A stretch of 64,000 bases of DNA from Palleronia sp. THAF1 (GTDB taxonomy: Bacteria > Pseudomonadota > Alphaproteobacteria > Rhodobacterales > Rhodobacteraceae): assembly GCF_009363795.1 (NCBI RefSeq), contig NZ_CP045420.1, forward strand, positions 1,283,001-1,347,000, read 5' to 3'. The notes under the pieces are model-generated. The model made no database searches. It saw nothing but the letters and a program-made list of their open reading frames with translations, and was not told where the DNA came from. The position numbers and the translations under genes were made by a program. Below are positions 18,378 to 27,578 of this stretch, in pieces. Positions within the stretch are counted from its first letter, which is position 1, and each line of letters begins with the position of its first letter.

Positions 18378-19928
18378 ATGGACAGCCTGATTTCCATTAT
18401 CGTCTTCCTGCCGTCGCTGGCGGCAATCATCCTTGCACTGTTCCTGCGCGGCGAAGACGAGGCTGCGCAGCGCAACGCCAAGTATCTGGCGCTGATCGCC
18501 ACGGGTGCGTCCTTTGCGCTGTCGCTTCTTCTGCTTGCCGGGTTCGAGGCGGGTGCCGGATTCCAGTTCGTCGAACAGCACGAATGGATCGGCGGCCTGA
18601 CCTACAAAGTAGGCGTCGACGGCATCAGCCTTCTATTCGTCCTGCTGACCACCTTCCTGATGCCGCTTGTGATCCTGTCGGCATGGGAGGTGACCACTCG
18701 CGTCAAGGAATACATGATCGCGTTCCTGCTGCTGGAAACGCTGATGCTGGGCGTGTTCGTCGCGCTCGACCTGATCCTGTTCTACCTGTTCTTCGAGGGC
18801 GGTCTGATCCCGATGTTCCTGATCATCGGCATCTGGGGCGGCAAGGAACGAATCTACGCATCGTTCAAGTTCTTCCTCTACACCTTCCTCGGTTCTGTGC
18901 TGATGCTGGTCGCCATGCTGGCGATGTACGTGGACGCGAGCACGACCGACATCGTCGCGCTTCTGGATCATGAGTTCAGCTACCAGACCTTCCGCCTTGG
19001 CGGGATGCAGATCGTCGGCGGCTTGCAAACCCTGCTGTGGCTGGCCTTCTTCGCGAGTTTCGCGGTGAAGATGCCCATGTGGCCCGTCCACACCTGGCTG
19101 CCCGACGCCCACGTACAGGCACCGACCGCGGGGTCGGTCGTTCTGGCTGCGATCCTTCTGAAGCTGGGCGGCTACGGGTTCATCCGTTTCTCGCTTCCGA
19201 TGTTCCCGGTCGCATCCGACATACTGGGGCCGCTCGTGTTGTGGCTGTCGGCTATCGCGATCGTCTACACCTCTCTGGTGGCGCTGGCGCAGAACGACAT
19301 GAAAAAGCTGATCGCCTATTCGTCGGTCGCCCACATGGGCTACGTCACCGCCGGTATCTTCAGCGCCAACCAGCAGGGCCTCGACGGTGCGATCTTCCAG
19401 ATGATCAGCCACGGCTTTATCTCTGGCGCGCTGTTCCTGTGCGTGGGCGTGATCTACGACCGGATGCACACGCGTGAGATTGATGCCTACGGTGGCCTTG
19501 TGAACCGGATGCCGGCCTACGCGCTGATCTTCCTGTTCTTCACCATGGCCAACGTTGGTCTGCCGGGCACGTCGGGTTTCGTGGGTGAGTTCCTGACCCT
19601 GATGGGCATGTTCCAGGCGAACACCTGGGTCGCTGCCGTGGCCTGTTCGGGTGTGATACTGTCGGCCGCCTACGCGCTGTGGCTGTACCGCCGCGTCGTC
19701 ATGGGCGATCTGATCAAGGAAAGCCTGAAGACCATCAAGGACCTGACCCCACGCGAGCGCTGGATTTTCGCGCCGCTGGTGGCGATGACGCTGTTGCTGG
19801 GTGTCTATCCCAGCCTTGTGACCGACATCGTCGGCCCCAGCGTTGCCGGTCTGCTCGATAACTACGATACCGCGCTCGACGCTGCGGGGCTGATGGATCA
19901 GTCCGCCGTCGCAGAAGCCGCCCAGTAA
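18378..19928 (+). CDS. nuoM: NADH-quinone oxidoreductase subunit M
   Basis: NuoM (ND4) is an antiporter-like proton pump subunit. The 516-residue product has about 14 hydrophobic helices. The conserved functional motifs include [23 protein letters not shown]-type sequence and [13 protein letters not shown], with the membrane Lys and Glu residues expected. The gene begins one base after the nuoL stop. Confidence 0.98.
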   Translation: MDSLISIIVFLPSLAAIILALFLRGEDEAAQRNAKYLALIATGASFALSLLLLAGFEAGAGFQFVEQHEWIGGLTYKVGVDGISLLFVLLTTFLMPLVILSAWEVTTRVKEYMIAFLLLETLMLGVFVALDLILFYLFFEGGLIPMFLIIGIWGGKERIYASFKFFLYTFLGSVLMLVAMLAMYVDASTTDIVALLDHEFSYQTFRLGGMQIVGGLQTLLWLAFFASFAVKMPMWPVHTWLPDAHVQAPTAGSVVLAAILLKLGGYGFIRFSLPMFPVASDILGPLVLWLSAIAIVYTSLVALAQNDMKKLIAYSSVAHMGYVTAGIFSANQQGLDGAIFQMISHGFISGALFLCVGVIYDRMHTREIDAYGGLVNRMPAYALIFLFFTMANVGLPGTSGFVGEFLTLMGMFQANTWVAAVACSGVILSAAYALWLYRRVVMGDLIKESLKTIKDLTPRERWIFAPLVAMTLLLGVYPSLVTDIVGPSVAGLLDNYDTALDAAGLMDQSAVAEAAQ

Positions 19929-19938
19929 GGACAGCGCC

Positions 19939-21375
19939 ATGACCGCAAATGATTTCTCGATCATCCTGCCCGAGTTCGCGCTGGCGTTCTACGCGCTCGG
20001 CGCGTTGCTGGTCGCGGTCTACACCGGCAAGGACAAGGTCGCCGCGTCCCTGACTTGGACGACCGTTGCCGCGTTCCTGGCGCTGGCCTTCTGGATCGGC
20101 GTGTCCGGCCCGCGCGATCAGGTGGCGTTCAACGGTCTGTTCATCGACGATGCGTTTTCGCGGTTTGCCAAGGTGACGATCCTGCTGTCGGCCGCTGCCG
20201 TCCTGGCCATGTCGAAAAGCTACATGGAGCGGCGCGATATCCTGCGGTTCGAGTACCCCGTGCTGATGGCGCTTGGTGTCGTGGGTATGTTGGTCATGGT
20301 ATCTGCAGGTGACCTGATGACCCTGTACATGGGGCTAGAGCTGCAGTCGCTGTCGCTTTACGTCATCGCGTCCCTGCGCCGCGACTCGCTGAAATCGACC
20401 GAGGCAGGACTGAAGTACTTCGTGCTCGGCGCGCTATCCTCTGGTCTGTTGCTGTATGGCGCATCGCTGACTTATGGCTTTGCGGGCACCACCCAGTTCG
20501 CCGGTATCCTTGAGGCCGCGCAGGGCGAAACGCCGCTGGGCCTGCTGTTCGGCCTTGTGTTCATTGTATCGGGTCTGGCCTTCAAGGTCAGTGCTGCACC
20601 CTTCCACATGTGGACGCCCGACGTTTACGAAGGCTCTCCCACGCCCGTCACCGCGTTCTTCGCCACTGCCCCCAAGGTTGCGGCAATGGGCCTGTTCGCC
20701 CGTGTCGTGCATGATGCCTTCGGCGGCGTGGTCGGCGATTGGCAGCAGGTGGTCGCGGTGCTGTCGGTTGCGTCGATGTTCCTGGGTGCGGTGGCGGCCA
20801 TCGGCCAGACCGACATCAAGCGCCTGATGGCCTATTCATCGATCAACCACATGGGCTTTGCGCTGATGGGTCTGGCGGCTGGCACGGCCTTCGGCGTGCA
20901 GGCGATGCTCGTCTATATGGCGATCTACGTCGCGATGAACATCGGCACCTTCGCCTTCATCCTGTCGATGGAGAAGAACGGCAAGCCGGTCATGACGATC
21001 TCTAGCCTGTCGAATTTCAGTAAGGTCGAGCCGACCAAGGCGCTGGCGATGCTGGTCCTGATGTTCTCGATGGCGGGTGTTCCGCCGCTGGTGGGCTTCT
21101 TCGGCAAGTATTACGTGCTGACCGCCGCTGTTGGCGCTGGCCTTGGCTGGTTGGCCGTGCTGGGCGTGATCGCCTCGGCCATTGCCGCTTACTACTACCT
21201 GCGCATCGTCTACCTGATGTATTTCGGGGCCGAGACCGAAGGCCTCGACGGCGGCACCCATCCGGTGTTGTGGGGCATGCTGGTCGTGTCGGCGCTGGTG
21301 ATGGTGTTCGGCGTCATCAACCTTTTCGGTATCGAAGGGGCGGCGGCAGCGGCGGCGGACTCACTTGTCCAGTAG
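19939..21375 (+). CDS. nuoN: NADH-quinone oxidoreductase subunit N
   Basis: NuoN (ND2) is the third antiporter-like subunit. The 478-residue product contains the typical segments [20 protein letters not shown] and [19 protein letters not shown]. An AAGGA site precedes the ATG. Its last codons overlap the TTG start of birA by 11 bp. Confidence 0.98.
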   Translation: MTANDFSIILPEFALAFYALGALLVAVYTGKDKVAASLTWTTVAAFLALAFWIGVSGPRDQVAFNGLFIDDAFSRFAKVTILLSAAAVLAMSKSYMERRDILRFEYPVLMALGVVGMLVMVSAGDLMTLYMGLELQSLSLYVIASLRRDSLKSTEAGLKYFVLGALSSGLLLYGASLTYGFAGTTQFAGILEAAQGETPLGLLFGLVFIVSGLAFKVSAAPFHMWTPDVYEGSPTPVTAFFATAPKVAAMGLFARVVHDAFGGVVGDWQQVVAVLSVASMFLGAVAAIGQTDIKRLMAYSSINHMGFALMGLAAGTAFGVQAMLVYMAIYVAMNIGTFAFILSMEKNGKPVMTISSLSNFSKVEPTKALAMLVLMFSMAGVPPLVGFFGKYYVLTAAVGAGLGWLAVLGVIASAIAAYYYLRIVYLMYFGAETEGLDGGTHPVLWGMLVVSALVMVFGVINLFGIEGAAAAAADSLVQ

Positions 21376-22102
21376 TGCCAGCTGGCCAGACGGCTACGGT
21401 CGCATCATTCGCGACACCTGCGACAGCACGAACGCAGAGGCTGCGCGTCTTGCTCCGACCCTAAGCCAGCCCACATGGGTTCTGGCGCACCACCAGACAG
21501 GTGGGCGCGGGCGTCAGGGGCGGGAGTGGGCCAGCCCCAAGGGCAATTTCGCGGCGACGCTGGCCATGCGCCCCACCGGAAACGCCGGTTGGGCTGCGCT
21601 GCGATCCTTCATGATCGCCAATGCGCTGTTCGAGGCCCTGGCCCTGCATGTCCGCCGCACGCGCCTGTCGCTCAAATGGCCGAATGACGTACTGCTGGAC
21701 AATGGCAAAGTCGCTGGCATCCTGCTGGAGAGCGCCAGCAAGGGCGACCAGATCGACTGGCTGTGCATCGGCGTGGGGGTGAATCTGTCACACACGCCCG
21801 GCGGCATCCGTGATGCAGCGTTCCCGCCGGTCGCCGTGGGCGAGGAAATCGACCCAGAGCAATTCCTGACCGAGCTTGCTGGTTTCTACGCCACCGAAGA
21901 GTCGATTCTCATGTCGCTAGGCTTCGAGCCGATCCGCGAAAAATGGCTGCGCAACGCCGCGCGTCTTGGAGAGGTCATCACCGCCCGCACACAGGACGCC
22001 GAACACACCGGTCAGTTCAAGACCGTGGACGACGGCGGCCGCCTGATCCTCGACACGGCGGACGGCGAAATCCGCATCGCCGCCGCCGACGTCTACTTCT
22101 AG
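21365..22102 (+). CDS. birA: biotin--[acetyl-CoA-carboxylase] ligase (monofunctional)
   Basis: The product attaches biotin to the biotin carboxyl carrier protein through biotinyl-5'-AMP. The 245 residues hold the catalytic loop [10 protein letters not shown] and the KWPNDVLL...KVAGILLES signature. A short C-terminal SH3-like domain ends in AAADVYF. The N-terminal HTH of bifunctional E. coli BirA is absent, so it is not expected to repress biotin genes. No ATG is available near the start. A TTG at 21365, inside the nuoN 3' end, gives the expected N-terminus. birA is a common follower of nuoN in alphaproteobacteria. Confidence 0.92.
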   Translation: MSSSASWPDGYGRIIRDTCDSTNAEAARLAPTLSQPTWVLAHHQTGGRGRQGREWASPKGNFAATLAMRPTGNAGWAALRSFMIANALFEALALHVRRTRLSLKWPNDVLLDNGKVAGILLESASKGDQIDWLCIGVGVNLSHTPGGIRDAAFPPVAVGEEIDPEQFLTELAGFYATEESILMSLGFEPIREKWLRNAARLGEVITARTQDAEHTGQFKTVDDGGRLILDTADGEIRIAAADVYF

Positions 22103-22114
22103 AAGGCGCTGCGC

Positions 22115-22891
22115 ATGCTTCTGGCCATCGACGTGGGCAATACCAACACCGTCTTCGCCTTATGGGATGGGGCGGAGTTCCGAGCAACATGGCGCACCGC
22201 GACGGAAGTGACGCGCACGGCGGATCAGTATTACGTCTGGCTCTCGACCCTGATGAACCTGCAGAAGATCGACGGCGAGATCACCGAGGCCATCGTCTCC
22301 TCGACCGTTCCGCGCGTCGTCTTTAACCTTCGCGTCCTGTGCAACCGCTATTACGATTGCCGCCCGCTGGTGGTTGGCAAGGCCGATTGCCCGCTGCCCG
22401 TTGAAGTGCGGGTGGATGCGGGCACGCAAGTGGGCCCTGACCGGCTGGTGAACACTGTTGCAGGCTTCGACAAGTACGGCGGTGATCTGATCGTCGTCGA
22501 TTTCGGCACCGCCACTACCTTCGATGTTGTGGCTTCCGACGGCGCATACGTCGGCGGTGTCATCGCGCCCGGCGTGAACCTCTCGTTGCAGGCGCTGCAT
22601 GACGCTGCGGCGGCATTGCCTCTTGTGGATGTGACGATGCCGCCCCATGTCGTGGGCACCAACACCGTGGATTGCATGCAGTCCGGCGTGTTCTGGGGAT
22701 ATATCGGCCTTGTGGGTGGAATAGTGCAGCGCATCAAGGATGAGCGCGCGCGCCCCATGAAGGTCATCGGAACGGGTGGGCTGGCACCTCTTTTCCAGCA
22801 GGGTGACACGTTGTTCGACGTGTTCGAGGACAATCTTACGATGCACGGACTGACCGTGATCCATCGGTATAACAAAGGCTTACAAGAATAA
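22115..22891 (+). CDS. coaX: type III pantothenate kinase
   Basis: CoaX phosphorylates pantothenate in the first step of coenzyme A synthesis. It belongs to the ASKHA fold and is insensitive to CoA feedback. The 258-residue product has the phosphate motif DVGNTNTVFA at the N-terminus, DAGTQVGPDRLVN, DFGTATTFDVV, and GGVIAPGVNLS. Its stop codon overlaps the ATG of the RNase J gene by one base (TAATG). Confidence 0.95.
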   Translation: MLLAIDVGNTNTVFALWDGAEFRATWRTATEVTRTADQYYVWLSTLMNLQKIDGEITEAIVSSTVPRVVFNLRVLCNRYYDCRPLVVGKADCPLPVEVRVDAGTQVGPDRLVNTVAGFDKYGGDLIVVDFGTATTFDVVASDGAYVGGVIAPGVNLSLQALHDAAAALPLVDVTMPPHVVGTNTVDCMQSGVFWGYIGLVGGIVQRIKDERARPMKVIGTGGLAPLFQQGDTLFDVFEDNLTMHGLTVIHRYNKGLQE

Positions 22892-24558
22892 TGGCAACTG
22901 AACGACTGATCTATCTGCCCCTCGGTGGGGCAGGCGAAATCGGCATGAACTGTTACGTTTACGGGTACGGCGCTCCGGGCAAGGAACGCCTGATCGTCGT
23001 GGATCTGGGCGTGACCTTCCCCGATATGGATACGACCCCCGGCGTCGACCTCATCTACCCCGACATCACGTGGCTGGCAGAGCGCAAGGACCGGATCGAG
23101 GCGATCTTCATCACCCACGCCCACGAAGACCACGTGGGCGCCGTCGGCATGACCTACGGACAGCTGGAAGCACCGATCTATGCGCGCAACTTCACCGCCA
23201 TCCACGCGCGCCGCAAGATGGAAGAGCACGGCCACGACCCCGCGAAGGTGAATGTCGTCGCGCCTTGGCCCGAGCAAGTGAACGTGGGGCCGTTCACCGT
23301 TGGTTTCCTGCCGATCTCGCACTCGATCCCTGAATCGTCGGCCATGGTCATCGACACCAAGGAAGGCCGCGTGATCCACACGGGCGACTTCAAGATCGAC
23401 TATGCGCCGGGCGTGGGCGAGGCTTTCGACCGCGATCTTTGGGCAGAGGTCGCCAAGGATGGCGTGAAGGCGCTGATTTGCGACTCGACCAACGTGTTCA
23501 ACACGCATGAGGGCCGCAGCGAATCCTCCGTCGGTCCCGAAATCACGCGCTTCATTGCCGAACAGAAGGGCATGGTCGCCGCGACCACCTTCGCGTCGAA
23601 CGTCGCGCGCGTTCGCACCTTGGCGATGGCGGGCGTGGAAGCGGGCCGGACTGTGTGCCTCATGGGCCGCTCGATGAAGCGGATGATCGACGCCAGCCAA
23701 GAGGCCGGCGTTCTGCCCGACTTCCCGCCTTTCATTCAGCCGGAACAGGCGGGTGACATCCCGCGTGAGAACCTGATGCTGATCGTCACCGGCAGCCAAG
23801 GCGAGCGTCGCGCGGCGTCCGCTCAACTGGCGCGCGGCAAGTTCTTGGGCATCAGCATGGATGAGGGCGACACGTTCCTCTTCTCCTCTCGCACGATCCC
23901 CGGCAACGAGCGTGGCGTTATCGACATCTGGAACCAACTGTCGGAACGCGGCGTCGATGTGCAGGACGACGACAATGGCCGCTATCACGTCTCTGGCCAC
24001 GCCAACCGTCCCGATCTCGTAGTGATGCACGAACTGACCAAGCCGCAGATGGTCATCCCCATGCACGGCGAACACCGCCACCTGCGCGAACATGCCAAGC
24101 TGGCCGAAAGCATGGGCCGCACGGGCGTTGTTGCTCCGAACGGCACTTGCGTATCGCTGTCGGGTAACAAGCCCGAGACGGTGGAATACGTGGACACGGG
24201 CCGCACCTATCTGGACGGTTCGGTCAAGATCGGCGCAATGGACGGGGTCGTGCGCGACCGTATCCGCATGGCGCTGAACGGGCACATGATCGTCTCGCTT
24301 CTGGTGGACGAAGACGATGCCCCGCTGGGTGAACCCTGGGTCGATCTGAAGGGCCTGCCGGAGACAAACGAGATGGGCGAAAGCGTGTCCGATATCGTCG
24401 AGCACGATCTGGACCAGGCCGTCCGTCGCGCCGGTGACAATGTGCTGCGAGACGACAAGAAGCTGGACGAGCTGCTGCGCCGCGCGGCGCGCAACTCGGC
24501 CAATTCGGTGCTGGGCCGCAAGCCCGAAGTGACGGTGGTGGTCAGCCGTCTGTCCTAG
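22891..24558 (+). CDS. rnj: ribonuclease J (metallo-beta-lactamase/beta-CASP)
   Basis: RNase J acts as a 5'-3' exo- and endoribonuclease in rRNA maturation and mRNA decay. The 555-residue product has the zinc-binding motif THAHEDHVGA, the beta-CASP segment (SSRTIPGNERGV) and the GHANRPDLVVMHELTKPQMVIPMHGEHRH region, followed by a C-terminal domain. Its position immediately after coaX, in a birA-coaX-rnj block downstream of nuo, is a familiar alphaproteobacterial order. Confidence 0.95.
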   Translation: MATERLIYLPLGGAGEIGMNCYVYGYGAPGKERLIVVDLGVTFPDMDTTPGVDLIYPDITWLAERKDRIEAIFITHAHEDHVGAVGMTYGQLEAPIYARNFTAIHARRKMEEHGHDPAKVNVVAPWPEQVNVGPFTVGFLPISHSIPESSAMVIDTKEGRVIHTGDFKIDYAPGVGEAFDRDLWAEVAKDGVKALICDSTNVFNTHEGRSESSVGPEITRFIAEQKGMVAATTFASNVARVRTLAMAGVEAGRTVCLMGRSMKRMIDASQEAGVLPDFPPFIQPEQAGDIPRENLMLIVTGSQGERRAASAQLARGKFLGISMDEGDTFLFSSRTIPGNERGVIDIWNQLSERGVDVQDDDNGRYHVSGHANRPDLVVMHELTKPQMVIPMHGEHRHLREHAKLAESMGRTGVVAPNGTCVSLSGNKPETVEYVDTGRTYLDGSVKIGAMDGVVRDRIRMALNGHMIVSLLVDEDDAPLGEPWVDLKGLPETNEMGESVSDIVEHDLDQAVRRAGDNVLRDDKKLDELLRRAARNSANSVLGRKPEVTVVVSRLS

Positions 24559-24572
24559 GACCGAAGGCGCTT

Positions 24573-24622
24573 TTCATCGTTCGATAAATACCTTGGGGAG
24601 CGCGAGGGGCAAAGCCCCTCGC
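24573..24622 (+). repeat. dispersed element copy 1, with terminator-like hairpin
   Basis: The stretch begins TTCATCGTTC, continues with AAATACCTTGGGGAG, and ends in a perfect 9-bp hairpin GCGAGGGGC-AAA-GCCCCTCGC (24602-24622). It lies between the convergent rnj and an exported-protein gene and may terminate transcription from both sides. A second copy with the same head and a GC hairpin lies on the minus strand at 61151-61210. Confidence 0.7.
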
Positions 24623-24625
24623 ATC

Positions 24626-25246
24626 TTAACGACACAACCAGACCGCTCCACCGACAGCCACCACGCTGACGGCCGCCGCACCTGCCACGACGGGTGCGGC
24701 CAGGGCTGCGGTCATGGCGGTCGACGCACCTGTCCCGAGTGAGGCTAGGATCGAACCGGCGGACCCCGTCAGGATCGCGGCGCCAGAGGCATGCTTGATC
24801 GCCTGCGTGCGCGATTGGTCCGCCCCGCGCCGGGTGAGGATGTCCGTCGTAGTACCTGCCACGCCGACCGCGCCGTCGCGGGCGGTGTTCACGCGCTCAC
24901 AGGTCGTTGCGGTGCAACGCCCGCGATAATCGCGCGCGCCGGGGGCCAGCAGATAGCCGAACTCCGGGTCGGGCAGAAGGCAATAGCCGTCGATCTCTTC
25001 TTCCGGCACGTTCAACGAAAGGAACGAGATCAGCGTTTCGCTGTCACAGGCCGGATCGCGTCCACGCAGGCGGTCGATGGGCTTCGTCGGCCAACGGCCC
25101 AGCCGTTCGCGCAGACCGGGCGCGTCCCGGTCCAGCGTATCGCGGTCGATCAGGATTTCGTCGGCGTTGAGCGTCGCGCGACAGTAGTCTTCGGCCAGGG
25201 CGGGCGCGGCCAGAAGGGCGAGGGCAATCGTGATGAATTTGAACAT
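24626..25246 (-). CDS. hypothetical exported protein with hydrophobic C-terminus
   Basis: The 206-residue product has a signal peptide (MFKFITIALALLAAPALA). A cysteine-containing middle region follows (six cysteines before residue 120, including CTATTCERV). The last 55 residues are Ala/Gly/Val-rich and strongly hydrophobic and end AVWLCR. That tail could be one or two glycine-rich TM helices. No domain is recognised. It converges with the RNase J gene across the hairpin element. Confidence 0.7.
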   Translation of the reverse strand: MFKFITIALALLAAPALAEDYCRATLNADEILIDRDTLDRDAPGLRERLGRWPTKPIDRLRGRDPACDSETLISFLSLNVPEEEIDGYCLLPDPEFGYLLAPGARDYRGRCTATTCERVNTARDGAVGVAGTTTDILTRRGADQSRTQAIKHASGAAILTGSAGSILASLGTGASTAMTAALAAPVVAGAAAVSVVAVGGAVWLCR

Positions 25247-25312
25247 GCCCCGCAGGATAGGGGTCGCGCGCGCGCCGACCAGCAGCGCGCGATCACGTTG
25301 GCGGCAAGTGGC

Positions 25313-26839
25313 CTAGCCGTCCATCCGTTCTTCAAAGCTTTTCTCGATGAAGGTTGGCATGTGATCGCCCATGCCGACGACCTGTGCACCGTTGCCACCG
25401 TTGCTGCCGTCACGCCGACCGCCGCCGCTGCCACCACGACGGTTGCGACCGCCCCGGCTACGCTCTTGCGGCTTATCGGCTTCTGCGGCCGCAACAGGCT
25501 CGGTCTGCGGCGCGGGTGTCGGTTCCGGCGTTGCCTCTGGCTTGGGTGCTTCAGCGGCAGGTGCCTCGGTCGCGACCGGAGCGTCGGCTTTCGCCTCTGC
25601 GGCCGGCTTGCGGCTGCGGCTGCGCGTGCGGCGGGGCTTCGGTGTCTCTTCGGCGTCGGCCTTCAACGCTTCTGGTTCTGCGGGGGCCGGAGCCGCGCCA
25701 GTGTCGAGACGCGGGATCTCTTTTTGCAGCAAGCGTTCCACGTCTTCCAGGTTCTTCTCGTCGGACGGCTGGCACAGCGTGATGGCCTTGCCGTCGCGGC
25801 CCGCGCGACCCGTGCGGCCGATGCGGTGCACGTAATCCTCGGCATGGCCCGGCACGTCGAAGTTGAAAACGTGGCTGACCGAAGGCACATCAAGACCGCG
25901 CGCGGCGACATCAGACGCCACGAGGATGCGCAGATTGCCCGCGCGGAACCCGTCAAGCGTACGGGTACGCACGGATTGATCCAGATCGCCGTGGATCGGC
26001 GCGCACTCATGCCCGTATTTGGTCAGGCTTTTCGCGACGATATCCACGTCCGACTTGCGGTTGCAGAAGATGATCGCGTTGGTCAGCTTGTCGCCTTCCG
26101 CGTCGATCAGCTGACGGAGAAGTTTGCGCTTTTCGCTGGCGGCACGGTCCTTGCGCGACGGGCGGAACATCGCAACGCCTTGCTCGATCGTTTCCGAGGC
26201 AGAGGCTTGCCGCGCGACTTCGACCCGGTGCGGGTTCGACAGGAAGGTGTTGGTGATCCGCTCGATCTCTGGCGCCATGGTGGCCGAGAAGAACAGCGTT
26301 TGCCGGGTAAAGGGCACGAGGCTAAAAATGCGCTCGATATCTGGGATGAATCCCATGTCGAGCATCCGGTCGGCTTCGTCCACGACCATGATCTTCACGT
26401 CGGTCAGCAGTAGCTTGCCACGCTCGAAATGGTCCAGAAGGCGGCCCGGCGTGGCGATCAGAACGTCGACGCCCTTGTCGATCAACTGATCTTGTTCCTT
26501 GAAGGATACGCCGCCGATCAACAGAGCCTTCGTCAGGCGCACGTGCTTGGAGTAGGTGTCGAAGTTCTCGGCCACCTGTGCGGCCAGTTCACGCGTGGGG
26601 GCCAGCACAAGGCTGCGCGGCATCCGCGCCTTGGCCCGGCCGCGCGCCAGTTGCGTGATCATGGGCAGCGTGAAAGAGGCTGTCTTGCCGGTGCCGGTCT
26701 GGGCGATTCCCAGAACGTCGCGGCCTTCAAGCGCGGCGGGAATTGCCTGCGCCTGGATGGGGGTCGGCTCTGTGTAGCCGGCTTCGTCGATGGCTTTCTG
26801 GACCTTGGGGCCCAGCTTCAGGTCGCTGAATTTGGTCAT
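25313..26839 (-). CDS. DEAD-box ATP-dependent RNA helicase
   Basis: This is an RhlE-like RNA helicase of 508 residues. Motifs in order are the Q-motif region (PTPIQAQAIP), AQTGTGKT, PTRELAAQ, VDEADRMLD (DEAD), SAT, and HRIGRTGRAGR. The core ends near residue 375. The rest is a disordered tail, first Ala/Pro/Glu-rich and then RGGRNRRGGSGGGRR-type, as in RNA-binding helicases. ATG 26839 (MTKFSDLKLG) is preferred over a longer upstream frame. It probably acts in RNA remodelling or ribosome assembly. Confidence 0.94.
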   Translation of the reverse strand: MTKFSDLKLGPKVQKAIDEAGYTEPTPIQAQAIPAALEGRDVLGIAQTGTGKTASFTLPMITQLARGRAKARMPRSLVLAPTRELAAQVAENFDTYSKHVRLTKALLIGGVSFKEQDQLIDKGVDVLIATPGRLLDHFERGKLLLTDVKIMVVDEADRMLDMGFIPDIERIFSLVPFTRQTLFFSATMAPEIERITNTFLSNPHRVEVARQASASETIEQGVAMFRPSRKDRAASEKRKLLRQLIDAEGDKLTNAIIFCNRKSDVDIVAKSLTKYGHECAPIHGDLDQSVRTRTLDGFRAGNLRILVASDVAARGLDVPSVSHVFNFDVPGHAEDYVHRIGRTGRAGRDGKAITLCQPSDEKNLEDVERLLQKEIPRLDTGAAPAPAEPEALKADAEETPKPRRTRSRSRKPAAEAKADAPVATEAPAAEAPKPEATPEPTPAPQTEPVAAAEADKPQERSRGGRNRRGGSGGGRRDGSNGGNGAQVVGMGDHMPTFIEKSFEERMDG

Positions 26840-26957
26840 GGATGTCCGAACTTGGGCGGGCAGTGCCGCCGGAGGTTGGGACGCCAAATCACGCGTCCCG
26901 GCGTAAGACCGCGCGCATCGCGATCGGATGTGGTGCTAGCGAAGATTGACGTGCGCG

Positions 26958-27578
26958 TCAATCTTGCCCGCCGTGGTGCGACGCTGCAGCGGTTGGATGC
27001 AATCGCGGTGTGTAGCCCGCGTGCAGCACCGCGCGGATCGGTGCTGGGGTCAGAACGGTAGCAGTCGTGTCGGGATGCGGGATCGCAAGGCCGTAGCCGT
27101 CCGGCGTGTAGGGCAGCAGAGTGCGCGTTTGTACCAGGTGCGAGTGGCCCTGCCAGACGATCATGCTGCCAGGGGGGATGCGATCCATTGGTACCGCGTC
27201 GCGTTCGGGCGCTATGCGGGCCGAGTGCAGCGCCTTGTCGATATCAGCGGCGCGCGGGGCGGGGCCGACGGATTGCTGCCACAGCGCCTTGAAGGTCTTG
27301 GCCTCGGCCTTGCGGCATTCAAAGCAAGGGCGGTGCCCGGCGGCCAAGGCGACCGCCTCGTCAAGGAAGAACAGCTCGGTGTAGCGTCGTGGCGCCATCA
27401 GCTCTCGCTTGCGGCCTTTGAACGACAGAACGCAGGCGATCCAAGCCTTGCTCTTCCAGCGCGCCTTGCCCAAGCGCATTGCGTCGTCGTGCAGAATGCC
27501 GCGGTTGCCCATCAGCATCCCGCGCATGGGGGTGTCGGTGATCCGCCCATCGGGCTGAACACGATTCTGTAGCGTCAT
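26958..27578 (-). CDS. conserved hypothetical protein with Ada-like cysteine motif
   Basis: The 206-residue soluble product contains AAGHRPCFECRKAEAKTF around residues 76-93. It resembles the second Cys-x2-Cys half of the zinc/methyl-acceptor domain of Ada (G-[FHY]-RPC-x2-C). The first Cys pair of Ada is not evident, so any metal site would be incomplete or built differently. The C-terminus holds a GSMIVWQGHSHLV segment. Its ATG overlaps the stop of the upstream ABC exporter (ATGA), so the two are co-translated. The function is unknown. Confidence 0.72.
   Translation of the reverse strand: MTLQNRVQPDGRITDTPMRGMLMGNRGILHDDAMRLGKARWKSKAWIACVLSFKGRKRELMAPRRYTELFFLDEAVALAAGHRPCFECRKAEAKTFKALWQQSVGPAPRAADIDKALHSARIAPERDAVPMDRIPPGSMIVWQGHSHLVQTRTLLPYTPDGYGLAIPHPDTTATVLTPAPIRAVLHAGYTPRLHPTAAASHHGGQD

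Noticed and set aside
16745-18502. A 585-codon minus-strand open frame opposite nuoL
   Set aside because: It is Arg/His-rich antisense translation without a domain, and nuoL is unambiguous.
24791-26413. A 540-codon plus-strand open frame opposite the DEAD-box helicase
   Set aside because: The helicase motifs lie on the minus strand, and the plus-strand translation is low-complexity Arg/Ala sequence.
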